Positions 8,064 through 18,200 of a stretch of DNA of 64,000 nt are shown one piece after another. The first letter of the stretch is position 1; each line of letters opens with the position of its first letter. The DNA is taken from positions 31,621 to 95,620 of the forward strand of contig ONCO01000005.1 of NCBI GenBank assembly GCA_900316365.1. Direction: 5' to 3'. The notes under the pieces are model-generated. The model did not search any database. It was not told the DNA's origin and saw only the letters and a program-made list of their open reading frames with translations. This DNA comes from an uncultured Erysipelotrichaceae bacterium. GTDB lineage: Bacteria; Bacillota_I; Bacilli_A; RFN20; CAG-826. Both the position numbers and the translations under genes were made by a program.

Positions 8064-9287
8064 ATGGAAAAACATAGCACAGGAAAAAACTCCGCGGCTT
8101 TAGGCGACGCTGAACTCCTTTATAACGAATATTGGATGTCGGATGAGACCTACGAACGCTTCCGTGAGTTCAAAGGAACCGTTTTAGGCATAGAGGATGA
8201 AAAGACCCCGTCTGAGCGTTCTGCCTTCTATAAGAGGACCAGGCTCGTCATCCTCACCGCCTGTTTCATTTTCATCTTCGCCAACGTTACGTATCTCTTT
8301 ACCTATCTTTTAAACGGCACCGACGTTTTGGTAGATCTTATCGCCCTCATTTTGCTTCCTAGCGCCTCCATCGCGACGGTCGTCTTTAATTTCGTCTGGA
8401 AAGACTACGATTCCAAGATAGTAAGGCTGATCCAAGGCGTCTTTTACACCATCATCGCGGCCTCGGTGACGATGTTCGTCATCGCCGCCGACATCGAGAA
8501 GAGCCGGATTTCCATCTCGATGTGCTACCTCTTCGTATTCTTCGTCGCCCCGCCGTTCGACTTGCTCGATTCGATCGTCCTCGCCGTTATGGTTCTCTTC
8601 ACCGGCATCATCCCTGCCTTCGCCCCTGGAGCGGAGATGTTCCCGATGCTCCCGCACCTCGTCATCAGAGGCTCTGTCGTCATCGGCATGTTCTTCGTCC
8701 GCACCTTCATGCGTAAGCAGGCGGCTGATGAGAATAAGCTGGTCGCGATGAATAACACCTTCGTGAAATTGGCTTACGTCGACATCATGACCTCCGCGAT
8801 TAATTCGAAGGGCCTACAAGCCTATAAGTCCTATGTCCGTCAGAATTTCGTCGGGCATAGCTGCGGCGTCTTGATCTATGACATCGACAACTTTAAATCC
8901 TATAACGATACCTATTCCCACATGGCTGGAGATGACGCCCTTTCAAGGACGTCCAAGGCCGCGATCGGGGTCTTGAAGAATCATGGCTCCTATTTATTCC
9001 GTTATGGCGGTGAGGAATTTATGGTTTTGCTTCCTGACGTCGATAAGGAAACGATGATTTCGATTGGCGAAGAATTGATGCAGGTGATCCACGACGAAAA
9101 CATAAAGCGCGATGATTATCCGGGCTTTGATCGCGTGTCCATCACCATCGGCGCTTGCGTGACCGTCATCGGCGAGAAAGGCGAAGTCGATCCTATGAAG
9201 ATGGCCGATGACCAGCTTTACGTCGGCAAGAACAACGGCAGAAACTGCATGGTTATCGATGGGGAATTCCATCGTCTGGGTTCTTGA
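8064..9287 (+). CDS. Membrane-bound diguanylate cyclase (GGDEF)
   Basis: A 407-residue protein that should make cyclic di-GMP from GTP at the membrane. Residues about 50-215 hold around six hydrophobic segments (for example LVILTACFIFIFANVTYLFTY) and no known sensor domain. The C-terminal GGDEF domain has the signature RYGGEEFMVLLPDVD, the substrate-side IYDIDNFKSYNDTYSHMAGDDAL and an ADDQLYVGKNNGRN ending, so it looks catalytically competent. No EAL or HD-GYP domain is fused. It ends in TGA. Confidence 0.9.
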   Translation: MEKHSTGKNSAALGDAELLYNEYWMSDETYERFREFKGTVLGIEDEKTPSERSAFYKRTRLVILTACFIFIFANVTYLFTYLLNGTDVLVDLIALILLPSASIATVVFNFVWKDYDSKIVRLIQGVFYTIIAASVTMFVIAADIEKSRISISMCYLFVFFVAPPFDLLDSIVLAVMVLFTGIIPAFAPGAEMFPMLPHLVIRGSVVIGMFFVRTFMRKQAADENKLVAMNNTFVKLAYVDIMTSAINSKGLQAYKSYVRQNFVGHSCGVLIYDIDNFKSYNDTYSHMAGDDALSRTSKAAIGVLKNHGSYLFRYGGEEFMVLLPDVDKETMISIGEELMQVIHDENIKRDDYPGFDRVSITIGACVTVIGEKGEVDPMKMADDQLYVGKNNGRNCMVIDGEFHRLGS

Positions 9288-9387
9288 TGGAATAGGGGAT
9301 GACCCCTCAGTTATAGAAAAAGTTCGTTCTCTATCATAATTTTCTTTTCGCGTACGTAAACGCGCGCAATAATTATTCCGTTATTTT

Positions 9388-12093
9388 ATGCGGCACGATG
9401 ACGAATTTAACTCCGCTTCCTACGTTCCCAGCAAAGGGGATTCTTTTGAGTTTGGATCCGTCTTCGCTCATAACGAGGCGGGCGTTAGAAAGGATAACGC
9501 CTCCCATGCCTCTGATTTGAATAGCACGGACACCAACAATGACAGCGTGCGTTCCCAAAGGAGCAAGAAGGTCGGCCACAAAGAAGCTGACCGTTTAGAT
9601 AGCAGGGATCTTCCCAAAACCTCGTCTTCCGCAGCGCCTAATGGGGTGAACGTTACTGCTACTAGCGCTTCGGCAGCCGGTAGCGCCAGCGCCGCTTCCG
9701 TAGCCGTGCAGGTTGCGGCGATCGCCACAGCCACGACCATCGTCATCGCCGGAGCGGCTGGCTTACGCACCCTTATTCATCCTGACGCTTCTTTCAGCGA
9801 GATTTTCGCTACTGCGCACACCATTAGATATCAGGCCGATATAGATAAAGCCGAAGAAGGCGATTTCTCCATTCACCTGTTTAACGGCGCATACGAGGAT
9901 TTCCAAAGCGCCTCTTCCGGCGAGTCTAATGTCGGCGTCTTCGAAGGACTGGAGCTTGGCCAAACATATACGCTAGAAATCATCCAAAGCGCGGAAGGCG
10001 CGGAGACTTCTATCCTTACCTCCACCAGGGTGACCACCGAGAATTACAACGAATTCAGGGGCTTTAATTTTGATGGCGTCGCCGATTTCTCTGACGACTC
10101 TTTTGTGATTAGCCTGGATTATGTCGACGAAGGCGACGTCTATTCCGATTTCACTTTGCATCTCGAAGATGCTTATGAAGGCCGTCGCACCCGCACCTAC
10201 AGACTTGATAAAACCACCGAGGAGCAGAAATTCTATTTCAATGAGCCGAATAGCTATTCCAGCGATTCCTATATCAACGCCAGGAATATGCCATTCAATT
10301 ATTCAATGACCTATGTCTCCAAAGAAGACGGCGAGGAGAAAACCATCACCTATAAAGAGGGCAAGATGCTCTTCATGGAGAAATATTGCCCGAAATTCGT
10401 CTCCTTCGAATATAGCGACACCGTCTCTCAGGATGGGCGGTGGCCGGTCTGTCTGAAGGTCGATGACCCAAAAGGATATATGGATTACGCCGCCGTCTAT
10501 TTCTATAAAGACAAGAACAGCGATCCAGTCGTCGTCGGCATCGATGATTTTAAGAATGGCTGGGTGGATTTAGGCATGTCCGACGCTGAAGCGGAATTCG
10601 ATTTCTATAATGGCGAATCGATCATCAGGGTCGTCGGATACACCAATAGGGATATGTTCTATCTCCCCGAGGATACCTCTGATTTAGATTTCTACCAATT
10701 GCCATATTTAGATACCAAGCCAGACGAAGGCATGGTCGTGCTCCACGAAGAAAAAGCCACCTTCAAGAAAGGCGCGCTCAGCCAATTGGTCGGCCTTAAG
10801 TTCTACGGGAAAGATATCACCGACGGGCAGATCAACGCCTATCCGATGATCATCGACGAGAAAGGCATCTATAGCGACTTCAAGCTCGTCATCGAATGTA
10901 ATCTAGTCACCCATAAATACGAATTGGATAGAGATAACGAAGTGGTTTCCTTAGAGCAAGACTTAGCCACCTCCATGACTTTCGAAGAGGTCTATGCCGA
11001 TTTAATTAGCCATGATTCCACCATCTATATCGAGGCTAGCGAGGCTGGCAAAAGCGAAAAGGCTACTTCCGTCCCGCAGCAGGTGAATTTCCTCAGGAGC
11101 AGCGCGGCGGCCTTGGATGGCTATGATTTCTATGGCTATGTCACCGACGGGGAGAACATCTTCGTCTCCTTCGACCTCTATGACCCGAATAACAGCGTGC
11201 CTGGGATGACCATTAAGCTTATCCCGCTTGATGGGAGCGCGGATGCCCAGGAAGCGGTGGTTCATGTAAGGGAAGTCGGCGATGGCGTGGAAGCTGATAA
11301 ACACGCTTTGCCGATCGAGAACCTTAACTTTGACCTCACCTCGACCCATGTGCGCATCGAGATCTATTTCGAGATGTATAGCTATGGAGAATATACCGAT
11401 GTCTTAACTGAGACAATCGATAGCGCCCTCTTTAAGTTGGGCCCTGCTATCAAAAACGTGGAATTCTCCACCTATATCCCAGTCCAGGCCAATAACATAG
11501 GCGGCAGGTTCTTCGTCTATGATCCGAAATATTTGGAGGATAGGACCTCTTATCTTTCCAATCTGGAGATCGAATTGATCCATCCTTATGGCGGAAGCGT
11601 CAAGGCTGAGGTCCTAGAGCCGAGGATGATCGATCAGATGCTCGCTTATCCTTTCACCTTCAACCTCGATGGCACCGATTTCGACATCGATAGCGGATAT
11701 GGCCTTAAATACGCCATCTACGCGGACAATAGTTTTGAGGGGAAGGTCACTAAAGGCGAACTCATGAAAAAGGAGAGCATCTCCCAGATCGCCGTCAGCA
11801 ATTGCAAAAACGTCTATGTCTCGGCCAATCCGGATTACACAAACCAAGGCGCGGAGGCCTTCGCGAAGGTCTACGTCAACGGATATAACGATGCGTCGTT
11901 CTTCCAATCCTTCAAGTTCGTTAGCTCGGAAGCAGGGGTTGAGCCATATGAATGTAGCGCGGACTTCTACAATCCGATAAATATCCCGCTTGTTAATCTC
12001 AGCGCTTCGCCAGAGGCGGGCAAGAAGATCACCGTCACGCTTATCGCCAATGACGAATATGAATTGGCGACATTCGAGATTACGATCCAATAA
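9388..12093 (+). CDS. 901-residue single-pass membrane protein with large extracellular region
   Basis: Not recognised as a known family. The first 95 residues are polar and serine-rich with no signal peptide. A single Ala/Val-rich membrane segment follows (about residues 100-125, SVAVQVAAIATATTIVIAGA), then almost 780 residues of acidic beta-rich sequence that read as a chain of about eight Ig/FnIII-like modules with alternating F-x-G-x-x-F/Y-D starts. The topology should be cytoplasmic N-terminus and extracellular C-terminus. No enzyme motif is visible. The start has no obvious ribosome site. The MscS gene follows after 30 bp without a terminator, so the two may be co-transcribed. Confidence 0.65.
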   Translation: MRHDDEFNSASYVPSKGDSFEFGSVFAHNEAGVRKDNASHASDLNSTDTNNDSVRSQRSKKVGHKEADRLDSRDLPKTSSSAAPNGVNVTATSASAAGSASAASVAVQVAAIATATTIVIAGAAGLRTLIHPDASFSEIFATAHTIRYQADIDKAEEGDFSIHLFNGAYEDFQSASSGESNVGVFEGLELGQTYTLEIIQSAEGAETSILTSTRVTTENYNEFRGFNFDGVADFSDDSFVISLDYVDEGDVYSDFTLHLEDAYEGRRTRTYRLDKTTEEQKFYFNEPNSYSSDSYINARNMPFNYSMTYVSKEDGEEKTITYKEGKMLFMEKYCPKFVSFEYSDTVSQDGRWPVCLKVDDPKGYMDYAAVYFYKDKNSDPVVVGIDDFKNGWVDLGMSDAEAEFDFYNGESIIRVVGYTNRDMFYLPEDTSDLDFYQLPYLDTKPDEGMVVLHEEKATFKKGALSQLVGLKFYGKDITDGQINAYPMIIDEKGIYSDFKLVIECNLVTHKYELDRDNEVVSLEQDLATSMTFEEVYADLISHDSTIYIEASEAGKSEKATSVPQQVNFLRSSAAALDGYDFYGYVTDGENIFVSFDLYDPNNSVPGMTIKLIPLDGSADAQEAVVHVREVGDGVEADKHALPIENLNFDLTSTHVRIEIYFEMYSYGEYTDVLTETIDSALFKLGPAIKNVEFSTYIPVQANNIGGRFFVYDPKYLEDRTSYLSNLEIELIHPYGGSVKAEVLEPRMIDQMLAYPFTFNLDGTDFDIDSGYGLKYAIYADNSFEGKVTKGELMKKESISQIAVSNCKNVYVSANPDYTNQGAEAFAKVYVNGYNDASFFQSFKFVSSEAGVEPYECSADFYNPINIPLVNLSASPEAGKKITVTLIANDEYELATFEITIQ

Positions 12094-12123
12094 ATTAGGT
12101 TAAAAACCGAGGAGGTTTGAAAT

Positions 12124-13218
12124 ATGAAAAAGAAAACAGCAAAAGAATGGGTGCGATTCGGCATTAAATGGGGCTTATTCGTACTCCTCTTCGTCGGTGC
12201 GCTCATCTTGGTCCTCAACCATGACGCGATGATGAAGTACTTCGATGGCGTCGGGACCCTTGATCCAGACACCAAAGAGATGATTTGGACCAGCGAACCG
12301 GCCTATATGAAAGTGCCGGCAAAAGATATCATCGCCGTGTGGTGGTATCGTTACGGCCTTAAGGGTCTTGTCCTCACCACCGAGATCGTCGGTGCCGCGG
12401 TTACCATTGCCGTCTTGCTCCACTTTATCTCCCTTATCCCGTTTGAATCCAAGAAAGCGAAGACCATTTCCCGTTTATTGGAGAACTTCATCAAGTGGGT
12501 CGTCTTCATCGCTTCGATCTTCTTGATCATGGCGGCTTGGGGCGCTGACTCAATCGCCCTCCTTACTTCCGCCGGCGTGTTGACCCTTATCATTGGTCTT
12601 GGTTCCCAGTCCTTGGTCGCTGATATCCTTGCCGGTATCTTCATCGTCTTCGAAGGCGACTTCCAGGTCGGTGACATCATCATCGTTGATGGCTGGCGCG
12701 GCGAAGTCCTTGAGATCGGCATCCGCACCACCAAGCTCATCGATGCGGGCGGAAACATCAAAATCGTCAATAACTCCGACATCCGTTCCGTCGTCAACCA
12801 GACTCAGGAACTCTCCATCGCCAAATGCTATATGCCAATCGACTATGGCATGCCTATCGAAAAGGTTGAGGCTGTTATCGCCGATAACCTCGCCAAGGTC
12901 AAAGCGGCCATCCCAGCCATTGAAGAAGGCCCATATTACAAAGGCGTCGCCGAATTGGCCGATTCCTCCGTCAACCTCCTCTTCATCGCCAAGTGCAAAG
13001 AAGACGCCATCTATCAGGTGCAGCGTGACCTTAATCGCGAACTCTTAATCGTCTTCAATAACAACAACATCGATATTCCATTCAACCAGATTGTTGTCGA
13101 TTATCGTGATGACAAGAAACAGACTGCCACCAAAAAGGAAGTCAAGAAAGCCGAGGCGCTCAACGCCGAGCAGAAAGAACTTTCCGCCGACCTCGAGGTC
13201 AAGCCGGTCAACGACTAA
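12124..13218 (+). CDS. Small-conductance mechanosensitive channel (MscS family)
   Basis: A 364-residue channel that releases solutes on hypo-osmotic shock. Four hydrophobic stretches lead into the pore-lining helix and beta domain: GLGSQSLVADILAGIFIVFE followed by GDFQVGDIIIVDGWRGEVLEIGIRTT and NNSDIRSVVNQ are classic MscS features. The C-terminal 40 residues are a Lys/Glu-rich tail not typical of the family. GAGGAGG precedes the start at good spacing. Confidence 0.92.
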   Translation: MKKKTAKEWVRFGIKWGLFVLLFVGALILVLNHDAMMKYFDGVGTLDPDTKEMIWTSEPAYMKVPAKDIIAVWWYRYGLKGLVLTTEIVGAAVTIAVLLHFISLIPFESKKAKTISRLLENFIKWVVFIASIFLIMAAWGADSIALLTSAGVLTLIIGLGSQSLVADILAGIFIVFEGDFQVGDIIIVDGWRGEVLEIGIRTTKLIDAGGNIKIVNNSDIRSVVNQTQELSIAKCYMPIDYGMPIEKVEAVIADNLAKVKAAIPAIEEGPYYKGVAELADSSVNLLFIAKCKEDAIYQVQRDLNRELLIVFNNNNIDIPFNQIVVDYRDDKKQTATKKEVKKAEALNAEQKELSADLEVKPVND

Positions 13219-13234
13219 AACTATATTCAACTCT

Positions 13235-13260
13235 AAGGGGCTTCGGCTCCTTTTTGTTTT
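13235..13260 (+). terminator. Intrinsic terminator after the MscS gene
   Basis: AAGGGGC and GCTCCTT pair around a TTCG tetraloop and are followed by TTTTTGTTTT. Confidence 0.85.
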
Positions 13261-13411
13261 ACGTGGACGAAAGGCGTAGATTGATCGTTTTTGCAAACAA
13301 TTTCAATTAACTGATTAATATTTTGCGGTTTATAGCGTATCTGCGGATCGCAATATAATTTTATATTTGAGGTCAATGATACAGTTTTCACGCGTCAATA
13401 ATGAATTTTTG

Positions 13412-13441
13412 TTGACTTTAGTTCACAAAAAAAACTACTAT
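13412..13441 (+). promoter_or_regulatory. Promoter of the MACPF-like gene
   Basis: TTGACT at 13412-13417 and TACTAT at 13436-13441 are 18 bp apart. Downstream, CGAGC (13459-13463) and GCTCG (13471-13475) can form a hairpin between a GAAAGG purine tract (13451-13456) and the start codon, possibly bringing a distant ribosome site close to the ATG. Confidence 0.55.
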
Positions 13442-13483
13442 TAATTAATAGAAAGGCACGAGCAAAAAAAGCTCGATATTTTT

Positions 13484-15103
13484 ATGAAAAGCAGACATTT
13501 TATTGGCTTATTCATGATTGGGATTATGGCATTAGCCAATAATCCAATGGCAAAGACGGTTGAGTGTGAACATACCGTGGCCATAACAAAAACAAACAAA
13601 ACACTCAACGCTTACAAAGGAGGTGATGCCGCGATACTTACCCCGGTTGGTAAAGGTATTGACCTTTCGTCCTGCGGACTTTTTGCATACGATTCGCGCA
13701 AGGTGCAGAAAGATGTGTTCGACAGAACCTGGTTGAATGATTTCTATTCCAATGGTTTCTACGATGTTTCGAATAATCGAACCGTGTCCGCGGTTGTTTC
13801 TGAGGAAAACGTATATTCCACAACGCAATCATTAATGGCAAGCGAAGGGCTTGGCGCATTCCTTGACGCATCGTTGCCTTATGTCGAGGTACAGGCGAAA
13901 GCCGAGATGGGCTTCTCCACCTCTTATAAGCGGTACAACTCCGAGGACAGCATAATCTTTAACGCTCAGTATAACACCTATTCATTCGATTACTCCTTAC
14001 CTGCGTTTGGAAGCTATAGCCACGAATATCTAAATCATCTAAGCAGCGACTTTTTGTCATCTATTGATGAAATATCCCGAGCGATGAAAACCGCGTTGTA
14101 TAAACGAAACAAATCATTTATACGCAGTAATGTTTACAATTTATTCAAAGAATATGGCACTGACGTTTTGTGGAAAGCCGGATTCGGCGGCGCCTGCGAT
14201 ATCTTATACTGGGCCAGGTCGAAGGATAAAACTTTCGATTCAGAAACCAGAATGAAGGTGACTTCTTCTTTGACCGCGTCGGTGGAACAGGCCGTTTCTC
14301 TTGGAGTCAGTTCTTCTTTCAGTCTCGCGGAAATCCTTGGAAGCAGCTATCAAAATGTAACTTCAAAGTTAATTGGGAAGTTTGTCGGCGGCAAACCTGG
14401 TTCCGTATCCGTTGCGTATTCATTACCAAATTTGGCCGCTACTTCAAAAGGCTGGACCGACACAATTGAGGATTACCCGGCCGTTTTGTCTTACTTGGAT
14501 CACAAGCCTATTTGGGAGATTCTGCCCGACAGCTACGAAGCGGTTGCGACTGTATTGGCCGACTTTTACAAGGATTATCTAGAAGACATGGCCGACTCTT
14601 ATCAGAAAGACGCGGATGATCCAATGTTGCCAAGCGGCACTCTTTATGACACTCATGTCGAATTGGAGGGCAGTCAGTCGGCGGTATTCTATGATCGCGC
14701 AACGAGGAAGAACTTAAATTACAGCATCAATTTGGATGAGCCGATGTTTTATAACATCGACACCCTTAAGGCTGCTGGCTATAAAAAAGTCAACATTCAG
14801 CCGTCTTTCGATCTCTACGAAGTGGAGAGAGGCACGACAGTCGGGATTAACATCAAGTTTGGGGAAGGCGGCAACAGAATTGTGGAAACCCCAAAAAATG
14901 TTGACCTCGCGAATGATATTGTCACCCATTGGTCCCTCGACTCGTTGGGCATGGGCGAAATCTGGATGACGCTGGATGAACTTCAGGCCAATCCATATAT
15001 TTATTTCAAATTTGCGACTAACAACCGCGGCGGTTTTCTCCTTCTTGAGGAGAGAGCCGCGAAACTCAGCAACTTTAAGATCAAAGTCTACTACAAGAAA
15101 TAA
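13484..15103 (+). CDS. Secreted MACPF/perforin-like protein
   Basis: A 539-residue protein with an N-terminal signal peptide (MKSRHFIGLFMIGIMALA...). The middle part matches the membrane-attack-complex/perforin pattern. LFKEYGTDVLWKAGFGGA (about 219-237) corresponds to the family's Y-G-T-H...GG signature, with Asp in place of His. About 85 residues later come FVGGKPGS and W-T-D-T-I-E-D-Y-P (about 300-332) then HKPIWEILPD, the conserved GG/W/P/PI-x-x-L region. The sequence between would hold the two membrane-inserting helix clusters. Residues 390-539 form a separate beta-rich C-terminal domain, perhaps for target binding. Bacterial relatives include contact-independent antibacterial toxins of Bacteroides. 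Codon use is more AT-rich than in the neighbours. A terminator separates it from the ABC transporter gene. Confidence 0.7.
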   Translation: MKSRHFIGLFMIGIMALANNPMAKTVECEHTVAITKTNKTLNAYKGGDAAILTPVGKGIDLSSCGLFAYDSRKVQKDVFDRTWLNDFYSNGFYDVSNNRTVSAVVSEENVYSTTQSLMASEGLGAFLDASLPYVEVQAKAEMGFSTSYKRYNSEDSIIFNAQYNTYSFDYSLPAFGSYSHEYLNHLSSDFLSSIDEISRAMKTALYKRNKSFIRSNVYNLFKEYGTDVLWKAGFGGACDILYWARSKDKTFDSETRMKVTSSLTASVEQAVSLGVSSSFSLAEILGSSYQNVTSKLIGKFVGGKPGSVSVAYSLPNLAATSKGWTDTIEDYPAVLSYLDHKPIWEILPDSYEAVATVLADFYKDYLEDMADSYQKDADDPMLPSGTLYDTHVELEGSQSAVFYDRATRKNLNYSINLDEPMFYNIDTLKAAGYKKVNIQPSFDLYEVERGTTVGINIKFGEGGNRIVETPKNVDLANDIVTHWSLDSLGMGEIWMTLDELQANPYIYFKFATNNRGGFLLLEERAAKLSNFKIKVYYKK

Positions 15104-15112
15104 GCGCTTTTA

Positions 15113-15155
15113 TTCGGAGCCCTTTGAAAAATCTTTTTCGGGGCTCCGATTTTGG
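15113..15155 (+). terminator. Intrinsic terminator after the MACPF-like gene
   Basis: TCGGAGCCC (15113-15121) pairs with GGGCTCCGA (15140-15148), followed by TTTT. Confidence 0.8.
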
Positions 15156-15236
15156 GCTATTATTTGCGAGCCCAAGATAGCATTAAGGCTATTGCCTTCA
15201 AAGAGAGTGAGATAAACGCGGGAGGGCATTACATTT

Positions 15237-18200
15237 ATGATTGAAGCTAAGAATCTTACAAAAACATATATTGCATCTAGCGGAATTGCCGTAAATGGTG
15301 TTGAGGGAGTCTCCCTTGCTTTTCCTAGCATGGGAATGGTTTTCCTTCTTGGTAAATCCGGGTCTGGGAAATCCACCCTTCTCCATCTGTTGGGCGGCCT
15401 TGATTCGCCTAGCAGCGGTGAGCTCATTGTTGATGGTCGCAGCAGCGTTAGTTTTGCACCGCGTGATTATGACTACTATAGAAACACCTATGTGGGCTTT
15501 GTTTTTCAAGAAGTAAACCTTATTGATGACCTCAATGTCTATGAGAACGTCGCCCTTGCGTTGGAACTTCAGGGGAAGAAGGCGGAGCGTTCTGAGATCA
15601 TGAAGGCCTTGGAGAGGGTCGAATTGATCGGCTTAGCGGATAGAAAAACTAGCGAACTATCCGGAGGCCAAAAGCAAAGGGTCGCCATCGCCAGAGCTTT
15701 GATTAAAGACCCTCAGGTTATTTTAGCGGATGAGCCGACTGGTGCGCTTGATAGCGAGACCGGGCGGGTTGTGTTTTCCCTTTTGAAAGAGTTGTCCAAA
15801 GAGAAACTAGTCATTGTCGCTTCTCACGATAAAGAATCGGCCGAGAGGTTTGGTGACAGGATCATAGAATTATGCGACGCGCATGTCGTTAAAGACTCTT
15901 CTCCGTTGAATAAAGTCGGGGAGAGTGACGTTACTTATAAAGCAAAAAAATCTAGGCTGCCTGTTAAGGCGGCCGCCAAGATCGCCTTCTCATCTCTACA
16001 AAAGAGGAAGTTTAAGTTTTTGTCTTCCGTCCTTCTCGCCGGGCTTTCTTTCTCCATGTTTGGCCTTTTTGCCTCCCTTATGTCTTATAGCGACAACGAA
16101 TTGTTGTCTAGAGCGTTGCTTGCTTCTGATGTCGCGGCTTTGCCGGTTAGCAAAGTCGCGAACGGGGCCGAATATAAGAAAGCGGTGTTCGATACATATG
16201 GCCAAGAAATGGCTCTCCTCGATGACGAGGCGAATGCGGGCAGGGCGCAAAAGGTTCTCTTCACGGATGCCGATGTGACGCATCTTAGCTCCAAAGGGGT
16301 TGAGGCTGCTGGGGTATTCATTTTCCCAAGAAACCAATTCGTATCTTGCGATGGGCTGGAGTTGGAAGAGCCTTTGGATGTGTATTATTCCTCATACAAC
16401 TATGGTGGTATTGGCTTTGTTGGTTTCTCCGATTGTGGGGCGGATTTTTGCTCACGCAATTTCAAACTTGAAGCTGGTTCTTACCCGCAGAACGCGGATG
16501 AGATTGCCATCTCTTCTTTTAAAGCCGATGCTCTTGCGTTGGCTGTAGACTCGAACGGTCGTCTAGCTTTTGATTCTAGGGAGGAAATAGTTGGAAGCAC
16601 GCTCGCATTGCTTGGAACGGGTGAAGGTCCATCGACACGACTTGATGTCAAAGTGACGGGCATTTACAAGACTAATGACTTACCTTCTAGATATGATTCC
16701 TTGAAAACGTTCCCGGGATATTTAGATAGTGGCCTATCCTCGGAATTCAATGTTTTTAAAAAGGATTCTTTTATGGATGTTGCCTTTGTTAGCGACGATT
16801 TCTATGACGCATATGTTGGCTGTTACGATTATGACGTAAGAAGGCCTGAAGCAGCCAAGTCGTATGAGAAAACGCTATACTCACCTATTGAAGCCACGCC
16901 ATTTACAAGCAAGGTTTACCAAGCCCATTCGTATGTTCGTGGAGTTGTCCCTGCTGAATTTTTGGCGCAGTATCCAGATGTGTTTGACGTCTATGACTTG
17001 GATGGAAATCCGCTTAAAAAAGTGGAATTGAAAGACGGCGAGGTTCTCGTTCCCAAGGAGTGGAAGAAAAAAGTCGCGAAAATGAAGCACGGCGCCATGG
17101 CCAGCGATTTATATGCCTTTAAGCAGATGTCGCACATCACTGGTGATGTAAGTGAGAGGCTGCCGTTGGCGTATTTTTCGCCTGACGCCTACGATGAGTT
17201 TTATTCCGATAGCTTCCAATCTAGGTTCAGGGCATACAACCAAGCAATCGATCAGATAGATCAAGAAGGGGAGACTCAGGAGTTACTGAGCGCCTATGAG
17301 TTTTTTGATGCGTTTGTCCAACGATATTGGGGTGAGTGTGCGAAAAGGAAGTTCCTTTTCAAAGATATTAAGGAGTTCGGTTACTCGAACGAGGAACGGT
17401 ACGATTTGTTGGACGACGACTTCAAAGCGATCCTCGCCCAAAGATTGAGCGAATCCGACACCGCCCTTTTCAAGGAGATTTATTCAGAAATAACATCTGT
17501 GGAATCCGCGAAAGTCTCTGATCAATCAGAAGAGTGGTGGCAGAAATTAGAGAGTTTTATGTCGGCTCACTACAATGAGACCATCGGGACTTATCAGGCG
17601 CTAAATCGATTTTGGGCTTCCATGATGCCGTATAACTGGGCCCAAGAAACCGTCGATAAACGGGGTTTGCCAAACCGCGAAGCGGCGCTAGGAATTGCCA
17701 AAAGAATTAATGATAAATATGATGGAGATTATGAAATACTCCTTGATCGTTTAAAGGCCGGTGAGGTTACGAATGCTGATTTGGACGATATTACTGCGTG
17801 CATAACTCTTTGTTATGCGAATTCGGCCGAGCTAGCGGACTATGAGTACGGGCACTTCCTGGAGAGGGCGGCTTGTTCCAAGAACCTTGATATAGGCGGA
17901 GAAGACGCCGAGACCGTTTGCAAAGTTGTCGGGTTTATCAGCGAAGACGAGTACTATATCGCCGCTAACGCTGCGACACTCAAAAGCCTGTCCATAAAAA
18001 TGAGTAATGGATCCAGCATATCATTGGTGCTTTCGGACTACTCTTATACCAACGAAGGAAAGTATGATGCCATTTTATCCCCTTCTAGACCATCGCCGAA
18101 AATAGTGGAAGCTCTTCGCGAAGCCTTCCCGACTTATTCTTATTGTTTGCAGGATAGGATTACTGATAGCCTTTCTGCTCAATTTGGCTTCATGCGCATT

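Noticed and set aside
11614..12090. Minus-strand 158-codon ORF opposite the 901-residue protein
   Set aside because: It has no start signal and lies antisense to a longer frame with consistent codon use.
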